The notes beneath the pieces are model-generated. The model was not told the DNA's origin. It saw nothing but the letters and a program-made list of their open reading frames with translations, and did no database searches. The translations under genes and the position numbers were made by a program. A DNA stretch of 64,000 nt, taken from contig NZ_JAPWHB010000008.1 of NCBI RefSeq assembly GCF_027214025.1, positions 124,001 to 188,000 on the forward strand, in the 5' to 3' direction. This DNA comes from Parahoeflea alexandrii (GTDB lineage: Bacteria; Pseudomonadota; Alphaproteobacteria; Rhizobiales; Rhizobiaceae). Positions 27,621 to 37,969 of this stretch are shown here, in pieces (positions within the stretch are counted from its first letter, which is position 1; each line of letters starts with the position of its first letter).

Positions 27621-28643
27621 ATGCGACCGACCGTACATGATATTGCGGCTGAAGCTGGCGTCAGTCTGGCGACCGTCGACCGGGTGCTCAATGCCCGGCC
27701 GGGCGTGCGGCAGAAGACCGTCGCCAAGGTCGAGGCCGCGGTGGAGCGGCTCGGGTATGTGCGCGACGTCACGGCCGCGAACCTGGCGAAGAAGCGGATC
27801 TATCCGCTCGTTTTCATCCTGCCGGAAGGTCCGAACAGCTTCATGCGCGGGCTTGAAGCGGAGATTCGCGCCGCCATGCAGCGGTCGCCCGCGGAACGGA
27901 CGTCGATCCGGATTGAAACCGTGCCGCCCTTCGATGCGAAGGCTATCGTCAACATTCTCGATTCACTCGATCCTGCAGAGGTTACGGGTGTGGCCCTGGT
28001 CGCAACCGATACGCCCGATGTGACCGCCGCGGTGGGCCGTCTGGTCGAAAACGGCGTTCATGTCGCCACACTGGTGTCCGACCTGCCGGGATCGCAACGG
28101 ATTCATTACTGCGGCATTGACAACCTGGCGGCCGGGCGGACTGCCGGCGGGCTGATCGGACGGTTCCGCGGCGGCCGCGCCGGAAAGGTGCTGGTGGTGG
28201 CCGGTTCGATGAAACTGTCGGACCACATGGACCGCGCGTCAGGCTTTGCCGAAGTCCTGGCAGCCGAGTTCCCGGAGCTCGAAATCGTCGGGCCGGTGGA
28301 GACCAATGATGATGCGGACGCGGTCAGGCAGGCGGTCACGGCCGCGCTCGAGGCCGACGCCGGCATCACGGCGATCTACAGTCTCGGCGCCGGCACGCGC
28401 GGGCTGATCGAAGCCCTGGCCGGTCAGGCGTCGCGGAAGCTCACCGTCGTTGCGCACGAAGTGACCGAGCATTCGCGCCAGGCGCTTGCCGACGGCCTGT
28501 TCGATGCCGTCATCAACCAGGATTGCGGGCATGAAGTGCGCAGCGCGATCCGCGTGTTGAAAGCCCGCTCGGACGGATTGATGCCCATCAGTGCGCAGGA
28601 GCGAATTCGCATCGATATTTTCCTCAGGGACAATCTGCCGTGA
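27621..28643 (+). CDS. LacI-family regulator of the xylose genes
   Basis: DNA-binding repressor with periplasmic-binding-protein-like sensor domain, 340 residues. The helix-turn-helix is at residues 4-25 (VHDIAAEAGVSLATVDRVLN), followed by the hinge helix segment around residue 50-58. The start has AGGAGG at good distance. It lies directly upstream of xylB-xylA on the same strand (48 bases to xylB), so control of xylose use is likely; the effector is inferred from neighbours. No clear palindromic operator was found in the 275 bases shared with gltX. Confidence 0.88.
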   Translation: MRPTVHDIAAEAGVSLATVDRVLNARPGVRQKTVAKVEAAVERLGYVRDVTAANLAKKRIYPLVFILPEGPNSFMRGLEAEIRAAMQRSPAERTSIRIETVPPFDAKAIVNILDSLDPAEVTGVALVATDTPDVTAAVGRLVENGVHVATLVSDLPGSQRIHYCGIDNLAAGRTAGGLIGRFRGGRAGKVLVVAGSMKLSDHMDRASGFAEVLAAEFPELEIVGPVETNDDADAVRQAVTAALEADAGITAIYSLGAGTRGLIEALAGQASRKLTVVAHEVTEHSRQALADGLFDAVINQDCGHEVRSAIRVLKARSDGLMPISAQERIRIDIFLRDNLP

Positions 28644-28691
28644 CCGGCTGTCCCGAGCCAATCCCGCATATTGCTGAAAGGATCCGCCGCC

Positions 28692-30146
28692 ATGTATCTC
28701 GGACTTGATCTCGGAACCTCGTCGCTGAAGGCGCTGCTGATTGATGACAATCAGCGCATCCTCGGCTCGGCCAGTGCGCCACTGACCGTCGAGCGGCCGC
28801 ATCATGGTTGGTCGGAACAGGATCCCGACAGCTGGATCCAGGCGACCCGGGTGGCGCTCGTGGAGCTTGGCAAGACCCATGCTGCGGACCTGGCCAAGGT
28901 GCGCGGCATAGGGCTGTCGGGTCACATGCATGGCGCGACGACCATCGACCGCGACGGAAAGGTGATCCGGCCATGCATCCTGTGGAATGATACGCGCAGC
29001 TACAAGGAAGCGGCGGAACTCGATGCCAATCCGATATTCCGGCGCCTGACCGGCAATATCGTTTTCCCAGGTTTCACGGCGCCGAAACTGAAATGGATGG
29101 CGGCCAACGAGCCGGAAGCCTTCGCCCGCGTGGCAAAAGTGTTGTTGCCCAAGGATTACCTGCGGCTCTGGCTGACCGGCGAGGCCATTTCCGAGATGTC
29201 GGACTCGGCCGGAACGTCCTGGCTCGACACCGGCAAGCGCGCCTGGGACGACAGTCTTCTTTCCGCCACCGGTCTTGACCGCAGCCACATGCCTTCATTG
29301 GTCGAGGGCACCGAGCGTGCCGGCGCGTTGCGCGCCGAGGTGGCTGAGGATCTCGGCTTGCCGGCGGGGATCCCGATCGCGGGAGGGGCGGGCGACAATG
29401 CAGCCTCCGCCTGCGGCATGGGTACGGTGGGCGACAATCACGCCTTTGCCTCGCTCGGCACCTCGGGCGTGCTGTTTGCCGCCAACAACCGGTATCTTCC
29501 CAACCCCGACAGCGCCGTGCATGCATTCTGCCATGCGCTGCCGGGAACCTGGCACCAGATGGGGGTGATCCTGTCGGCGACGGATTCGCTCAACTGGCTG
29601 GCCGGCATCACTTCGACAAAGCCTTCAGCGCTGACATCGGAGCTGGGCGACACCCTGCTGGCGCCCGGTTCGGTGATGTTCCTGCCCTATCTTTCCGGTG
29701 AGCGGACACCGCACAACGACGCCTCCATTCGCGGCGGTTTTGCCGGACTCGAACACGAGTCCGATCGCGCCGCGCTGACGCGCGCCGTGCTCGAAGGCGT
29801 CTGCTTTGCCTTCCGCGACAGCCTGGCAGCACTTGCACAGGCGGGCACATCGCTGACCCGGGTGACCGCGATTGGCGGCGGATCGAAGTCGGACTACTGG
29901 CTGCAGGCGCTGGCCACCGTGCTGGACCTGCCGGTGGACATACCCGAAGGCGGTGATTTCGGCGCGGCATTCGGGGCAGCCCGGCTCGGCCTGATCGCGG
30001 CGGAAAACGCCGATCCGCTCGCCGTGTGCACGCAGCCGGCCACGGAAAGAACCATTCACCCCAATCGCGATCTCTCGGCAGCCTTCGACGAGGCATACCT
30101 GAAGTATCGTGCCCTTTATCCCGCAATCAAAGGAGCCATGTCATGA
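28692..30146 (+). CDS. xylB: Xylulokinase
   Basis: FGGY-family kinase that phosphorylates D-xylulose, second step of the isomerase xylose pathway. 484 residues from the ATG at 28692 (AAAGGAT upstream). Visible are the N-terminal phosphate loop [16 protein letters not shown], the MHGATTID segment, the catalytic aspartate region [12 protein letters not shown] and the C-terminal [13 protein letters not shown] adenosine motif. It overlaps the xylA start by four bases (ATGA). Confidence 0.93.
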   Translation: MYLGLDLGTSSLKALLIDDNQRILGSASAPLTVERPHHGWSEQDPDSWIQATRVALVELGKTHAADLAKVRGIGLSGHMHGATTIDRDGKVIRPCILWNDTRSYKEAAELDANPIFRRLTGNIVFPGFTAPKLKWMAANEPEAFARVAKVLLPKDYLRLWLTGEAISEMSDSAGTSWLDTGKRAWDDSLLSATGLDRSHMPSLVEGTERAGALRAEVAEDLGLPAGIPIAGGAGDNAASACGMGTVGDNHAFASLGTSGVLFAANNRYLPNPDSAVHAFCHALPGTWHQMGVILSATDSLNWLAGITSTKPSALTSELGDTLLAPGSVMFLPYLSGERTPHNDASIRGGFAGLEHESDRAALTRAVLEGVCFAFRDSLAALAQAGTSLTRVTAIGGGSKSDYWLQALATVLDLPVDIPEGGDFGAAFGAARLGLIAAENADPLAVCTQPATERTIHPNRDLSAAFDEAYLKYRALYPAIKGAMS

Positions 30147-31456
30147 GCACAGGATTTTTCGGAGACGTCACCAGGATCAAGTATGAGGGGCCGGAGAGCA
30201 GCAATCCGCTGGCCTTCCGCCACTACAATGCCGACGAGATGGTCATGGGCAAGCGGATGGAAGACCATCTGCGCTTTGCCGTTGCCTACTGGCATTCCTT
30301 TGCCTGGGAGGGCGGCGACCCGTTTGGCGGACGCACCTTCGACCGTCCCTGGTTTCCGGCCGATTCGATGGATCTCGCCAAGCTGAAGGCCGACGTCGCT
30401 TTCGAAATGTTCTCAGCGCTGGGTGCACCTTTCTACTGCTTCCACGATGCCGACGTGCGTCCGGAGGGCTCCAACTTTGCCGAGAATACGAAGAACCTCG
30501 AAGAGATCGTCGACTATTTCGCAGGCAAGCAGGAAGCCACCGGCGTGAAGCTGTTGTGGGGCACGGCCAACCTGTTCTCCAACCGGCGCTACATGTCGGG
30601 TGCTGCGACCAATCCGGATCCGGATGTCTTCGCCTTCGCCGCGGCGACCGTGAAGACCTGCATCGACGCCACCCACAAGCTTGGCGGCGCCAACTACGTG
30701 CTGTGGGGCGGGCGCGAAGGCTACGAGACCCTGCTCAACACCGACCTCAAGCGCGAAGACAACCAGCTTGGCCGTTTCCTCAATCTGGTGGTCGAGTACA
30801 AGCACAAGATCGGCTTCAAGGGCACCATCCTGATCGAGCCGAAGCCGCAAGAGCCGACCAAGCACCAGTATGATTATGACGTTGCCACCGTCTACGGCTT
30901 CCTCAAGCGGCACGGGCTCGAAAACGAGGTCAAGGTCAATATCGAGCAGGGGCATGCGATCCTTGCCGGCCATTCCTTCGAGCACGAACTGGAACTGGCG
31001 CAGGCTCTGGGGATCTTCGGATCGATCGACATGAACCGCAACGACTATCAGTCGGGCTGGGATACCGACCAGTTCCCCAACAATGTGCCCGAGATGGCGC
31101 TCGCCTATTATGCCATCCTCAAGGGCGGCGGTTTCTCCACCGGCGGTACCAATTTCGACGCAAAGCTGCGTCGTCAGTCGCTCGATCCCGAAGACCTGCT
31201 CTACGCCCATATCGGTGGCATGGATACCTGTGCGCGGGCGCTGAAGGCGGCGGCGAAGATGGTCGAGGACGGGGTGCTGACGAGCTTTGTCGAGGACCGC
31301 TATGCCGGCTGGAATGGTGCCGAAGCCAAGAAGATGCTCGACGGCGGTTTCTCGCTGGCGGAGATCGAAGCGTGGGTGCGCAAGGCCGACATCAACCCGC
31401 AGCCGAAATCCGGACGGCAGGAACACCTGGAGAACATCGTCAATCGCTACGTCTAA
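30143..31456 (+). CDS. xylA: Xylose isomerase
   Basis: Converts D-xylose to D-xylulose; 437 residues from the ATG at 30143, which has AAAGGAG upstream. Metal and catalytic blocks are intact: [41 protein letters not shown] and [18 protein letters not shown]. Length is standard for the longer class II isomerases. It forms a unit with the LacI-type gene and xylB. No xylose ABC transporter (xylFGH) is in this stretch, so uptake must be encoded elsewhere or shared. Confidence 0.95.
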   Translation: MSTGFFGDVTRIKYEGPESSNPLAFRHYNADEMVMGKRMEDHLRFAVAYWHSFAWEGGDPFGGRTFDRPWFPADSMDLAKLKADVAFEMFSALGAPFYCFHDADVRPEGSNFAENTKNLEEIVDYFAGKQEATGVKLLWGTANLFSNRRYMSGAATNPDPDVFAFAAATVKTCIDATHKLGGANYVLWGGREGYETLLNTDLKREDNQLGRFLNLVVEYKHKIGFKGTILIEPKPQEPTKHQYDYDVATVYGFLKRHGLENEVKVNIEQGHAILAGHSFEHELELAQALGIFGSIDMNRNDYQSGWDTDQFPNNVPEMALAYYAILKGGGFSTGGTNFDAKLRRQSLDPEDLLYAHIGGMDTCARALKAAAKMVEDGVLTSFVEDRYAGWNGAEAKKMLDGGFSLAEIEAWVRKADINPQPKSGRQEHLENIVNRYV

Positions 31457-31487
31457 CCGGCGCGCCTTGCGACATTGGATTGACGAG

Positions 31488-31517
31488 GGCGGCGGCTCAT
31501 GCCGATGGGCCGCCGCC
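31488..31517 (+). terminator. GC-rich hairpin after xylA
   Basis: Nine-base perfect arms (GGCGGCGGC and complement) around a 12-base loop, 31 bases downstream of the xylA stop. A T-run is not immediately adjacent (TTTTG appears 14 bases later), so this may be a weak or Rho-assisted terminator. Confidence 0.55.
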
Positions 31518-31607
31518 TGATCGAACAGCGTTTTGTTTGCGTGCCGGCGTTCGGTCGCGTAAATCAGGCATCCAGTCTGACAGATCATCCCGGAAGGAAG
31601 CCTCGCC

Positions 31608-32405
31608 ATGCAATTTGCCCGCCTGAACGGTGTCGTGATCCATCACCAGGTGATCGGAGCCGCCCCGGACAAGCCCACGATCGTCTTCGCCAATTCGCTT
31701 GGAACGGATTACCGGATCTGGCGCGACGTGATCGTCCGGATGGTCGGGGACTACAGCATCATCGCCTATGACAAGCGTGGCCACGGTCTGTCGGAACTGG
31801 GTGACGCCGAAATCACCATGGATGACCACATCAATGACCTGATTGCGCTGATCGAGCATTTCGAAGCCAAAAATGTCATTATCTGCGGGCTTTCGGTTGG
31901 CGGCATGATCGCCCAGGGCGTGGCGGCCAAGAGGCCCGATCTGGCACGGGCGTTGATCCTCTGCGACACCGGCCACAAGATCGGAACGCCGGATATGTGG
32001 AATGCGCGCATCACGGCGATCAGGGAACAGGGAATCGCGGCGATTTCGGATGTGATCCTGGAACGCTGGTTCACCAAGGACTACCGCAGCGCGGACAATG
32101 CCGAGTTTACCGGCTACCGGATGATGCTCGAACGGACACCGGTGGAGGGCTATGTCGGGACCTGCGCAGCGATCCGCGACAGCGATTTCACCAAGTCGAG
32201 TTCGGAACTGGTAATGCCGGTCATCTGCGTGGTGGGAACCGAGGACGGTTCGACCCCGCCGTCGCTGGTGGGCGAAATGGCGCGGCTGATCCCGGGCGCG
32301 ATGTACCAGGAGATCCCCGGAAGCGCGCATCTGCCCTGCATCGAGAAGCCGGCGGAATTGAGCGAGATCATCAAGGCCTTTACCGAGCGGCTTTCGACAA
32401 ACTGA
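31608..32405 (+). CDS. Alpha/beta hydrolase, 3-oxoadipate enol-lactonase-like
   Basis: 265-residue alpha/beta hydrolase closest in feel to PcaD, which opens 3-oxoadipate enol-lactone. The nucleophile elbow is GLSVGG with S96, the oxyanion-side segment FANSLGTDYRIW is PcaD-like, and the C-terminal histidine lies in GSAHLPCIEKP. Start has GGAAGGAAG upstream. No other protocatechuate-pathway gene is nearby; instead it sits between xylA and a GH1 glucosidase. It could therefore act on a sugar-derived or other lactone, so I leave the symbol blank. Confidence 0.8.
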   Translation: MQFARLNGVVIHHQVIGAAPDKPTIVFANSLGTDYRIWRDVIVRMVGDYSIIAYDKRGHGLSELGDAEITMDDHINDLIALIEHFEAKNVIICGLSVGGMIAQGVAAKRPDLARALILCDTGHKIGTPDMWNARITAIREQGIAAISDVILERWFTKDYRSADNAEFTGYRMMLERTPVEGYVGTCAAIRDSDFTKSSSELVMPVICVVGTEDGSTPPSLVGEMARLIPGAMYQEIPGSAHLPCIEKPAELSEIIKAFTERLSTN

Positions 32406-32444
32406 ATTGCGCCTCTGAAACAGCATCACCGAAACGGGACCGAC

Positions 32445-33812
32445 ATGACATCCGAGACTTCGCCGCAGAAACTGGCCCGCCGGTTCCCGGACAGCTTCCT
32501 GTTCGGGGTGGCAACGGCCTCCTACCAGATCGAGGGAGCGGCGACCGCGGACGGCCGCAAGCCGTCGATCTGGGATGCGTTCTCCCACATGCCCGGGCGG
32601 GTCAAGGGCGGGGACACAGGCGACGAGGCCTGCGATCATTACAACAGGCTCGAGGCCGATCTCGACCTGATGGCCGAACTGGGGGCGGAAGCATACCGGT
32701 TTTCCGTTGCCTGGCCGCGGATCCTTCCCGATGGCACCGGGGCGATCAACGCGAAGGGACTGGATTTCTACGATTGCCTGCTCGACGGTCTGAAAGCGCG
32801 CGGCATCAAAGCGTTCGCGACACTCTATCACTGGGACTTGCCGCTGGCACTGATGGGGCGCGGTGGCTGGACCGACCGGGCGACCGCGGATGCCTTTGCC
32901 GACTATGCCGGGCTCGTTACCCGGCGTCTCGGGGACCGGCTCGACACGGTCGTCACCTTTAACGAGCCCTGGTGTTCGGTCTATCTCGGCCACCTGATGG
33001 GTGTGCATGCTCCAGGCGAGCGGTCGATGCAAGCGGCGATGGCGGCGCTGCATGTGACCAATCTGGCGCATGGACTCGGCGTGCAGGCAATCAGGGCGGA
33101 GCGGCACGATCTGCCGGTCGGCATCGTCCTCAACGCGATGAGCGTCATGGCGGCCAGCGACAGCGATGCTGACCGCAAGGCGGCAGAACGGGCGAACGAT
33201 TTCCACAACGGGGTGTTCTTCGGACCGCTGTTCAAGGGATCCTATCCGCACTCCGTACTCGAGGGATGTCCGGATCTTGAGGCTCATATCAGGGACGGCG
33301 ATCTCGAGACGATCCACCAGTCGCTGGATTTCTGGGGGCTGAATTACTACACGCCGATGCGGGTGAGCGACGATGCATCCGTGCCGTTTCCGCACGTGGC
33401 CAACGCACCTGCGGTCCGGCCGGAGAAGACCGACATCGGCTGGGAAATCGAGCCGCTGGGCCTGTCGCACGTGGTCAAGGATCTCTATGGCCGCTACACG
33501 CTGCCGGACTTCTACATCACCGAGAACGGGGCCGCCGACAACACGGATGTCGAGAACGGCGCCGTCAGCGACACGATGCGGCTCGATTACATTGCAAGCC
33601 ATCTCTCGGTGGCTGCCGAGCTGATTGCCGAGAACTATCCGCTGAAGGGCTATTTCGCCTGGAGCCTGATGGACAATTTCGAATGGGCCGAAGGCTATTC
33701 GCAGCGTTTCGGCATCGTCCATGTCGACTATGAAACCCAGAGACGCACCATCAAGCAGTCAGGCTACTGGTACCAGTCGCTGATCGCCGCGCACAACGCG
33801 GGCGGAAGCTGA
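32445..33812 (+). CDS. Beta-glucosidase, glycoside hydrolase family 1
   Basis: Retaining glycosidase of family GH1, 455 residues, usual length. The acid/base glutamate lies in TFNEPW near residue 173 and the nucleophile in YITENG near residue 359; the N-terminal FLFGVATASYQIEGA is the family signature. No signal peptide, so it acts on imported disaccharides in the cytoplasm. It lies 39 bases after the lactonase-like gene. Its stop codon abuts the reversed stop codon of the epimerase on the other strand, forming TGATCA. Confidence 0.92.
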   Translation: MTSETSPQKLARRFPDSFLFGVATASYQIEGAATADGRKPSIWDAFSHMPGRVKGGDTGDEACDHYNRLEADLDLMAELGAEAYRFSVAWPRILPDGTGAINAKGLDFYDCLLDGLKARGIKAFATLYHWDLPLALMGRGGWTDRATADAFADYAGLVTRRLGDRLDTVVTFNEPWCSVYLGHLMGVHAPGERSMQAAMAALHVTNLAHGLGVQAIRAERHDLPVGIVLNAMSVMAASDSDADRKAAERANDFHNGVFFGPLFKGSYPHSVLEGCPDLEAHIRDGDLETIHQSLDFWGLNYYTPMRVSDDASVPFPHVANAPAVRPEKTDIGWEIEPLGLSHVVKDLYGRYTLPDFYITENGAADNTDVENGAVSDTMRLDYIASHLSVAAELIAENYPLKGYFAWSLMDNFEWAEGYSQRFGIVHVDYETQRRTIKQSGYWYQSLIAAHNAGGS

Positions 33813-34817
33813 TCACCGAACCACGAAACCGTGGGCGAAAGGGTCTTCCTCGTCATCGATGGTGATGGTGTTCAGTCCTGTTTCGACAGCCCAGCCGGCG
33901 ACCGATGGAACGATCGCGGGCTTGCCCGCCACTTCGGCTGCAGCCTCGACCCGGCCGTGGAACAGCGATCCGATGATGCTCTCGTGGACGAAGTCATCGC
34001 CGGGCTTGAGCTTGCCTTTCGCCGCCCATTGCGCCATGCGGGCCGACGTGCCGGTGCCACAGGGCGAACGGTCGATGGCCTTGTCGCCATAGAAGACGGC
34101 GTTGCGGGCGTGGGCCTCGGGCCGGGTCGGCGCTCCGGTCCAGAGAATGTGGCTGAGCCCGCGGATATCGGGCTTTTCCGGATGGATGAATTCGTGCTCG
34201 TTGTTGATGCGCTCTCTCAGGGCCGGGCTCATGCGGACCAGATCCGCGGCCGAGAAGTTCGCCATGTCGGCGAAATTTTCCTGCGCATCGACGATGGCGT
34301 AGAAATTGCCGCCATAGGCGACGTCCACCGTGATCTCGCCCAGTCCTTCGCACCAGGTCTTGATGCCGGTTGAATGCAGGAAGGCCGGAACATTGGTCAG
34401 CCGCACTTCGGTGACCTTGCGGCCGGACTGCTGGTAGCGGGCGACGATCCTGCCGGCCGGCGTGTCGATCGCCAGAACGCCAGGCTCGCGCGGACTGACA
34501 AGCCCGTTCTCGATCGCCATCGTCACCGTGCCGATGGTGCCATGACCACACATCGGCAGGCATCCGGAGGTCTCGATGAACAGAAAGGCGATGTCGCAAT
34601 CGTCTCGCGTCGGCGGATAGAGGATGGCGCCCGACATCATGTCATGGCCGCGCGGCTCAAACATCAGACCGGTGCGGATCCAGTCATACTCGGCGAGAAA
34701 ATGCGCGCGGCGCTCGAGCATGGTGGCGCCTTCGAGCTGCGGGCCGCCACCGGTGACGACGCGGACGGGGTTGCCGCAGGTGTGGCCGTCGATGCAGAAG
34801 AAACGATTGCGCGCCAT
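33813..34817 (-). CDS. 4-hydroxyproline 2-epimerase (proline racemase family)
   Basis: Cofactor-free epimerase converting trans-4-hydroxy-L-proline to cis-4-hydroxy-D-proline. 334 residues. Both catalytic cysteines are present, C90 (LPMCGHGTIGT) and C253 (DRSPCGTGTSAR), which separates it from the hydroxyproline dehydratases that lack one. The next gene on the strand is a D-amino-acid dehydrogenase-like enzyme, the next step of the pathway. The later pathway genes (cis-4-hydroxy-D-proline downstream deaminase, dehydratase) are not in the window. Proline racemase activity cannot be fully ruled out. Confidence 0.88.
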   Translation of the reverse strand: MARNRFFCIDGHTCGNPVRVVTGGGPQLEGATMLERRAHFLAEYDWIRTGLMFEPRGHDMMSGAILYPPTRDDCDIAFLFIETSGCLPMCGHGTIGTVTMAIENGLVSPREPGVLAIDTPAGRIVARYQQSGRKVTEVRLTNVPAFLHSTGIKTWCEGLGEITVDVAYGGNFYAIVDAQENFADMANFSAADLVRMSPALRERINNEHEFIHPEKPDIRGLSHILWTGAPTRPEAHARNAVFYGDKAIDRSPCGTGTSARMAQWAAKGKLKPGDDFVHESIIGSLFHGRVEAAAEVAGKPAIVPSVAGWAVETGLNTITIDDEEDPFAHGFVVR

Positions 34818-34839
34818 GGCTTGCTCTCACTACGGGGTT

Positions 34840-36084
34840 TCAAAAACGGTCGGGCCGGCAGGCGGCGATGTCAATACTCGGAGTCCGGTTGCCCGCCAGA
34901 TCAGCGATCAGCCGTCCCATGGCCGCCGATTGGGTCAGCCCGAGATGGCCATTGCCGAAGCCGAGCAGGACTGACGGGTCCTCGGGCAGCGCGCCGATGA
35001 CCGGCAGGCTGTCGGGCAATGAAGGGCGGAATCCCATCCATTCGACGCCGCCGGCGGTTTTCAGTCCGGGCAGGAAGGTTGCCGCCTTCTCAAGCATGGA
35101 TTTCGAGCGGGCGTAATTGGGCGGCAGGTCGAGGCCGCCGAGTTCAACCGCGCCGCCGACCCGGACACCGGTTTCCAGGGGCGTCATGACGAACCCATGA
35201 TTGCCGAAGATCAGCTGGCGCTTGAGATCGAATGCGCCCCTGGGCAGCGTGGTGTTGTAGCCGCGCTCGGTGTCGAGCGGAATGCGCAGCCGTGTGACCG
35301 GGTTGATCAGGCGTGTCGACCAGGCGCCGGCGCAGATGACGATGCGGTCGGCGTCGCGGGTTGTGCCGTCGGCAAGCCTGACAGAGGGGCCTGCCGCAGA
35401 ACGATCCAGACCCGCAACCTCGGCCTTCTCGAAGGTTGCACCGCAGCGTTCCGCATGGGCCCAGAGCGCCAGGGCAAAGGCCTGCGGCTCGGACACGGTC
35501 TTCCAACCGGGCACGAAGGTGCCGGCGACAAAGCGCGATGACAGGCCGGGCTGAAGTTCGGCCAGTCTCTCGCCGCGGACATGTTCGAAAGCGATGCCTG
35601 CCTGTTCGCGCTGCCGCCATCCAGCAGAAGCGGCGTTGAACTCGGCTTCGCTTTCGTAAAGCTCCAGCGAGCCGTCATGGCGCACCATGCCGGCAATGCC
35701 GGCGCGGTCGACCAGCGCCATCATCTCGGCTTCGGCAAGCCGCATCAGCGCTGTCTGTGTTTCAATCGAAGCCCGGTAGCGGGCAGGAAGGCTGGCCTTC
35801 CAGAATTGCCACAGCCAGGGCGTGAGCCTTGGCAGATAGGAGGGGCGGATGGTCAGCGGCCCAAGCGGATCCATGAGCCATTTCGGGGCCTTGAGCAGGA
35901 TCTTCGGCGAGGCCAGCGGCATGATGTCGGAAAACGCAAGTGCGGCGGCATTGCCCTTGCTGGTTTCCTGCGCCAGGCCGGACCTGTCGATCACGCTGAC
36001 CTTGTGCCCGGCTTCCGCCAGCAGCACGGCCGTGGCGATGCCGACCACTCCGCCGCCAACGATGATGATCCTGCTGGGGCTCAT
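34840..36084 (-). CDS. FAD-dependent D-amino-acid (D-hydroxyproline) dehydrogenase, DadA-like
   Basis: Flavoprotein of the DAO/DadA fold, 414 residues. N-terminal Rossmann motif [21 protein letters not shown] at residues 5-25 in pieces; the C-terminal FAD segment [22 protein letters not shown] is typical. With the epimerase immediately downstream on the same strand it most likely oxidises cis-4-hydroxy-D-proline, passing electrons to the membrane chain. It starts four bases inside the 3' end of trhO, so it is translationally coupled to an apparently unrelated gene. Confidence 0.85.
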   Translation of the reverse strand: MSPSRIIIVGGGVVGIATAVLLAEAGHKVSVIDRSGLAQETSKGNAAALAFSDIMPLASPKILLKAPKWLMDPLGPLTIRPSYLPRLTPWLWQFWKASLPARYRASIETQTALMRLAEAEMMALVDRAGIAGMVRHDGSLELYESEAEFNAASAGWRQREQAGIAFEHVRGERLAELQPGLSSRFVAGTFVPGWKTVSEPQAFALALWAHAERCGATFEKAEVAGLDRSAAGPSVRLADGTTRDADRIVICAGAWSTRLINPVTRLRIPLDTERGYNTTLPRGAFDLKRQLIFGNHGFVMTPLETGVRVGGAVELGGLDLPPNYARSKSMLEKAATFLPGLKTAGGVEWMGFRPSLPDSLPVIGALPEDPSVLLGFGNGHLGLTQSAAMGRLIADLAGNRTPSIDIAACRPDRF

Positions 36085-37091
36085 GCGTTTTCAGCGTCGG
36101 CGCGCGCGGCGGCACGTTCGGCCAGCATCTGCTGGTGGCGCATGCGAAAGCGGATGCGATCTTCCTCGCTGCGGCTGTGGTAGCAGTGGGGGCAGGAAGC
36201 GCCTTCCTCGTAGAGCGGCGACGCCTGCTCTTCGGGGGTCACCGGATTGCGGCAGGCGCGGCACAGAATCTCGTCGCCTTCGCGCAGGCCGTGGGTGACC
36301 GCGACACGTTCGTCGAAGACAAAGCAGGAGCCCTGCCAGAGGCTTTCCTCTTCCGGAACATTCTCGAGGTATTTCAGGATGCCGCCCTTGAGATGATAGA
36401 CATTCTCATAGCCCTGGGCGCGCATGAAGGCGGTTGCCTTCTCGCAGCGGATGCCGCCGGTGCAGAACATGGCGATGGGCTTGCTCTTGTCCTCGATCCC
36501 GGCTCTCTCCACCCAGCCCGGGAACTCCCGGAAGGTCTGGGTCTTGGGATTGATGGCTCCCTTGAACGTGCCGATGCCGACTTCGTAGTCGTTGCGGGTG
36601 TCGATCAGAATCGTGTCGGGATCAGAAATCAGCTTGTTCCAGTCCGCCGGGTCGACATAGGCTCCCACACCCTCCAGAGGGTCGATGTCGGGAACGCCCA
36701 TCGTGACGATTTCCTTCTTCAGCCGCACCTTCATGCGCCTGAACGGCATTCTGTGGGCGCTGCTTTCCTTGTGTTCCAGCGTTTCGAGACCGGGAATTGC
36801 CCGAAGATGCGCAAGCACCGCGTCAATGGCGGAACGGGAGCCGGCGATGGTGCCGTTGACGCCTTCGCGGGCCAGCAGCAAGGTGCCCTTGACGCCCTGT
36901 TCCTCGCACAATTCGGCGAGCGGCGGCTGCAGCGCTTCATGCTCTGCCAGGCGTGCGAAATGGTACAGCGCGGCGACCACGACCGGCTGGTTCGGAACGG
37001 GTGTTTTTACAGGTGTCTTCATGTCTGCGGGAATAGCGCGTTCGGGCAAATCCCGCAATCGGTCTGTGGTGTTGGGTTGGGTTCTCAGCAT
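36081..37091 (-). CDS. trhO: tRNA uridine(34) hydroxylase, rhodanese family
   Basis: Rhodanese-like enzyme of the UPF0176/YceA group, known to hydroxylate uridine 34 of certain tRNAs with oxygen. 336 residues from the ATG at 37091 (TAGGA upstream). N-terminal acylphosphatase-like domain ([14 protein letters not shown]), central rhodanese domain with the active cysteine in [12 protein letters not shown], and C-terminal zinc-binding part with CRACRNP and CPHC. A start at 37022 is an alternative but has no ribosome site. The gene's stop overlaps the start of the next minus-strand gene. Confidence 0.9.
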   Translation of the reverse strand: MLRTQPNTTDRLRDLPERAIPADMKTPVKTPVPNQPVVVAALYHFARLAEHEALQPPLAELCEEQGVKGTLLLAREGVNGTIAGSRSAIDAVLAHLRAIPGLETLEHKESSAHRMPFRRMKVRLKKEIVTMGVPDIDPLEGVGAYVDPADWNKLISDPDTILIDTRNDYEVGIGTFKGAINPKTQTFREFPGWVERAGIEDKSKPIAMFCTGGIRCEKATAFMRAQGYENVYHLKGGILKYLENVPEEESLWQGSCFVFDERVAVTHGLREGDEILCRACRNPVTPEEQASPLYEEGASCPHCYHSRSEEDRIRFRMRHQQMLAERAAARADAENA

Positions 37092-37155
37092 GGACAATCC
37101 TAAGACGAAAGGCTATTCCGGGCGCTCCTGTTGATGACGCGAAAGGACAAGCGCC

Positions 37156-37794
37156 ATGGGCGAAAAAACCCAAGCCCTCATTTCCATTCTGAAATTGCAG
37201 CCTGTCGTCCCCGTGCTCGTCATCAAGGATCTCGCCCATGCGGTGCCGCTGGCGCGCGCACTGGTCGCAGGCGGCCTGAAGGCCATCGAGATCACCATGC
37301 GGACGCCGGTGGCGCTTGAGGCGATCCGCGCTGTGGCCGATGAGGTCGAGGACGCGGTCCCAGGCGCCGGTACGGTGCTCAATGCGAAGCAGTATCACCA
37401 GGCAGTCGAGGCCGGATCGCAGTTCATCGTCTCGCCCGGAACGACGCTTGAACTGCTGGATGTCGCCCGCAAGTCGCCGGTGCCGCTGTTGCCGGGTGCC
37501 GCGACCCCCAGCGAAGTGATGGCGCTCCGGGAAGAAGGTTACGAGGTCCTCAAGTTCTTCCCGGCTGAACAGGCCGGAGGCGCTGCCTACCTCAAATCGC
37601 TTTCATCACCGCTGGCCGGAATGCTGTTCTGCCCGACCGGCGGGATCACCCCGGACAATGCGCGCGACTATCTCTCGCTGCCCAACGTGGTCTGCGTCGG
37701 CGGTTCCTGGGTCGCGCCCAATGCGCTGGTTGAGGCAGGCGATTGGGACGGAATTACGCGGTTGGCGATGGAAGCGTCGCGGCTCGCGGCTTAA
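37156..37794 (+). CDS. eda: 2-dehydro-3-deoxy-phosphogluconate aldolase
   Basis: KDPG/KHG aldolase of the Entner-Doudoroff pathway, giving pyruvate and glyceraldehyde 3-phosphate. 212 residues. The catalytic glutamate is in IEITMRTP (near residue 46), the Schiff-base lysine in EVLKFFPAEQAGG, and the phosphate site in CPTGGITPDN. AAGGA precedes the ATG. It stands alone, with edd and zwf not in this window. Confidence 0.94.
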   Translation: MGEKTQALISILKLQPVVPVLVIKDLAHAVPLARALVAGGLKAIEITMRTPVALEAIRAVADEVEDAVPGAGTVLNAKQYHQAVEAGSQFIVSPGTTLELLDVARKSPVPLLPGAATPSEVMALREEGYEVLKFFPAEQAGGAAYLKSLSSPLAGMLFCPTGGITPDNARDYLSLPNVVCVGGSWVAPNALVEAGDWDGITRLAMEASRLAA

Positions 37795-37833
37795 GGCCAC
37801 CATCCGAAGAAATTTGTGCCGGGTTTATGGAGC

Positions 37834-37856
37834 GGCGGTCATCGTGGATGGCCGCC
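37834..37856 (+). terminator. Hairpin after eda
   Basis: Ten-base arms (GGCGGTCATC with GATGGCCGCC, one G-T pair) around a 3-base loop, 39 bases after the stop. Followed by TTCGG rather than a T-run; a moderate terminator candidate. Confidence 0.5.
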
Positions 37857-37969
37857 GTTCGGTCTCGTGCGGCCTGAGAGCCGTTTGAAAGCGGATTGCT
37901 GAATTCCTATCTAAACGTGGAAGCGGCCGGATGGCGCTGCCACATCGAGGAAGACAAGGACCCACCATC

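Noticed and set aside
31497-33722. Very long minus-strand open frame (741 codons) opposite the lactonase-like and GH1 genes
   Set aside because: It is the antisense shadow of two well-supported plus-strand genes with high-GC third positions; the translation is rich in R, H and Q and has no family features.
33807-33818. TGATCA palindrome at the junction of the GH1 and epimerase genes as a regulatory site
   Set aside because: It is simply two convergent TGA stop codons lying back to back.
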